Origin: Actinomycetota bacterium
Lineage (GTDB): Bacteria > Actinomycetota > Actinomycetes > Nanopelagicales > Nanopelagicaceae
Direction: 5' to 3'
DNA: 6,791 nucleotides
NCBI GenBank assembly: GCA_947381255.1
Contig: CANCUC010000046.1
Coordinates: 1 to 6,791 of the forward strand
The notes under the pieces were generated by a model. It worked only from the letters and a program-made list of their open reading frames with translations. It did no database searches and was not told the DNA's origin. Of this stretch, positions 5,799 through 6,791 are shown piece by piece (the first letter of the stretch is position 1; each line of letters begins with the position of its first letter). The translations under genes and the position numbers were made by a program.

Positions 5799-6791
5799 TT
5801 AGAGGGCGTTGGCCTTTATGACCTCTGAGTACCAGTGAGCTGACTCTTTTGGCGTTCTCTTCTGTGTGTTGTAATCCACATGAACAATTCCAAATCGCTT
5901 CTGGTAGCCCAGGGACCACTCGAAATTGTCGAGCAAAGACCATTGGAAGTAACCGCCGATATTTACACCTTGAGCGATTGCGTCAAGAAGAGCATTCAAG
6001 TGCTTATCAAGGTATGAGATACGGCGCTGGTCGTTGATCTTGCCGTTCTGATCTGGGCCATCCGGGTAGGCACAGCCGTTCTCAGTGATGAAGATTTGAG
6101 GAAGGCGCTCTCCGAACTCCTTATGCCAGCGAACCAACATGCCAGAAAGTCCTGCGGGGGTGATCGGCCATCCCATATCGGTTAACTCTCCGACCGGAGT
6201 GGAGTCAATCGTGAGGCCAAGGAGCGCTGAATTATCGAATTCGACGGTTTTGGCAGAATCACTAGCTCCAACGCGGGTATCGAAGTAGTAGTTAATCCCG
6301 AGCCAATCGTTGGGAGTCTGAGCCAGCTCCATATCGCCAGGCAAGATGGCATCTAGAAATTCAGAGCCGAACTCTTCGACCAAAATCTCTGGGTACTTGC
6401 CGTAGAAAATCGCATCCATCCACCAACGATTCTGGACCGCATCGAGGATTGCAGAAGCGTGGGCCTGAACTGGATCACTTGGATCATCGGCAGGGTAGTT
6501 CGCTTGATTGAGGACTGGACCAATTTTCAGGTCGCTACGGACAGCGCGCATGGCATTAACAGCGGTCGCATGTGCGATCACAGTGTGATGAGCGACCTTG
6601 AATGCGGTCGCGCGATCAGAGATTCCTGGAGCATGCACACCTAGACCATGTCCGAGCCAGGCTACGCACCAAGGTTCGTTAATTGGGGCAAAGTGCTTTA
6701 CGCGATCACCAAAGTGCGCTGCGACTGCTGCTGCATATTTTCCAAAGGCGGCAACTGTCTCGCGGCTACGCCAGCCACCCTTATCTTCCAG
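5799..6791 (-). CDS. GH1 beta-glucosidase, C-terminal three quarters (cut by window edge)
   Basis: This glycoside hydrolase removes terminal beta-linked glucose, and many relatives also cleave beta-galactosides or beta-fucosides. I read 330 residues from the right edge to the TAA at 5799-5801; roughly 110-140 N-terminal residues are missing. The reading begins LEDKGGWRSRET, a typical GH1 stretch. The acid/base glutamate is in NEP (partial residue 39, codon near 6675-6677). The nucleophile is in ITENG (residue 237, codon 6081-6083). LLDNFEWSLGYQKRFGIVHVD near the C-terminus contains the conserved glutamate and tryptophan of the sugar-binding subsite. It lies 172 bp upstream of aglE on the same strand with no convincing terminator between, so read-through into the importer is possible. 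Beta-galactosidase activity would link it to galT but cannot be judged from sequence. Confidence 0.94.
   Translation of the reverse strand: MEDKGGWRSRETVAAFGKYAAAVAAHFGDRVKHFAPINEPWCVAWLGHGLGVHAPGISDRATAFKVAHHTVIAHATAVNAMRAVRSDLKIGPVLNQANYPADDPSDPVQAHASAILDAVQNRWWMDAIFYGKYPEILVEEFGSEFLDAILPGDMELAQTPNDWLGINYYFDTRVGASDSAKTVEFDNSALLGLTIDSTPVGELTDMGWPITPAGLSGMLVRWHKEFGERLPQIFITENGCAYPDGPDQNGKINDQRRISYLDKHLNALLDAIAQGVNIGGYFQWSLLDNFEWSLGYQKRFGIVHVDYNTQKRTPKESAHWYSEVIKANAL

Noticed and set aside
5799..6638. GTG at 6638 as the start of a shorter GH1 protein
   Set aside because: The frame stays open to the window edge and encodes conserved GH1 sequence, including the catalytic NEP motif upstream of this GTG.
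1..6791. CRISPR arrays, tRNA or rRNA genes, transposase genes, phage genes
   Set aside because: No repeat-spacer periodicity, tRNA-like fold, rRNA sequence or mobile-element protein was seen on either strand.

Overview
This window is a sugar-utilisation locus on what looks like an actinobacterial chromosome. The GalT, AglE/F/G-type transporter and GH13 proteins all resemble actinobacterial families. The base composition is moderate rather than GC-rich and spacing is tight: a 43-bp divergent gap, a 4-bp start/stop overlap, and two convergent genes whose stop codons touch. That combination fits a streamlined actinobacterium such as the freshwater Nanopelagicales (acI) group. The taxon is an inference from style; no rRNA or marker gene is present.

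Layout from left to right. (1) Positions 1-569, minus strand: the N-terminal half of galT (galactose-1-phosphate uridylyltransferase), running off the left edge. (2) Positions 570-612: a 43-bp divergent gap whose two ribosome binding sites are near-perfect mirror images. (3) Positions 613-2223, plus strand: a complete GH13 alpha-glucosidase with all catalytic residues. (4) Positions 2224-5626, minus strand: an ABC sugar importer in the order aglE (binding protein), aglF and aglG (permeases). (5) Positions 5627-5798: a 172-bp regulatory gap. (6) Positions 5799-6791, minus strand: a GH1 beta-glucosidase whose N-terminus lies beyond the right edge.

Inferred working model: AglE captures an alpha-glucoside outside the membrane, AglF/AglG move it inward, and the cytoplasmic GH13 enzyme releases glucose. 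No ATPase subunit is encoded next to the importer, so an ATPase made elsewhere must power it. GH1 and GalT extend the locus to beta-glycosides and galactose. No regulator gene is visible.

The genes themselves are ordinary. The non-coding structure is the more interesting part. The transporter operon's intrinsic terminator lies inside the last codons of the opposing alpha-glucosidase gene. A perfect 14-bp GC-rich hairpin sits between aglE and aglF, where it could set the ratio of binding protein to permease. An AT-rich palindrome covers the aglE stop codon. I see no CRISPR array, mobile element, tRNA or rRNA, and no evidence of a new defence or catalytic system.
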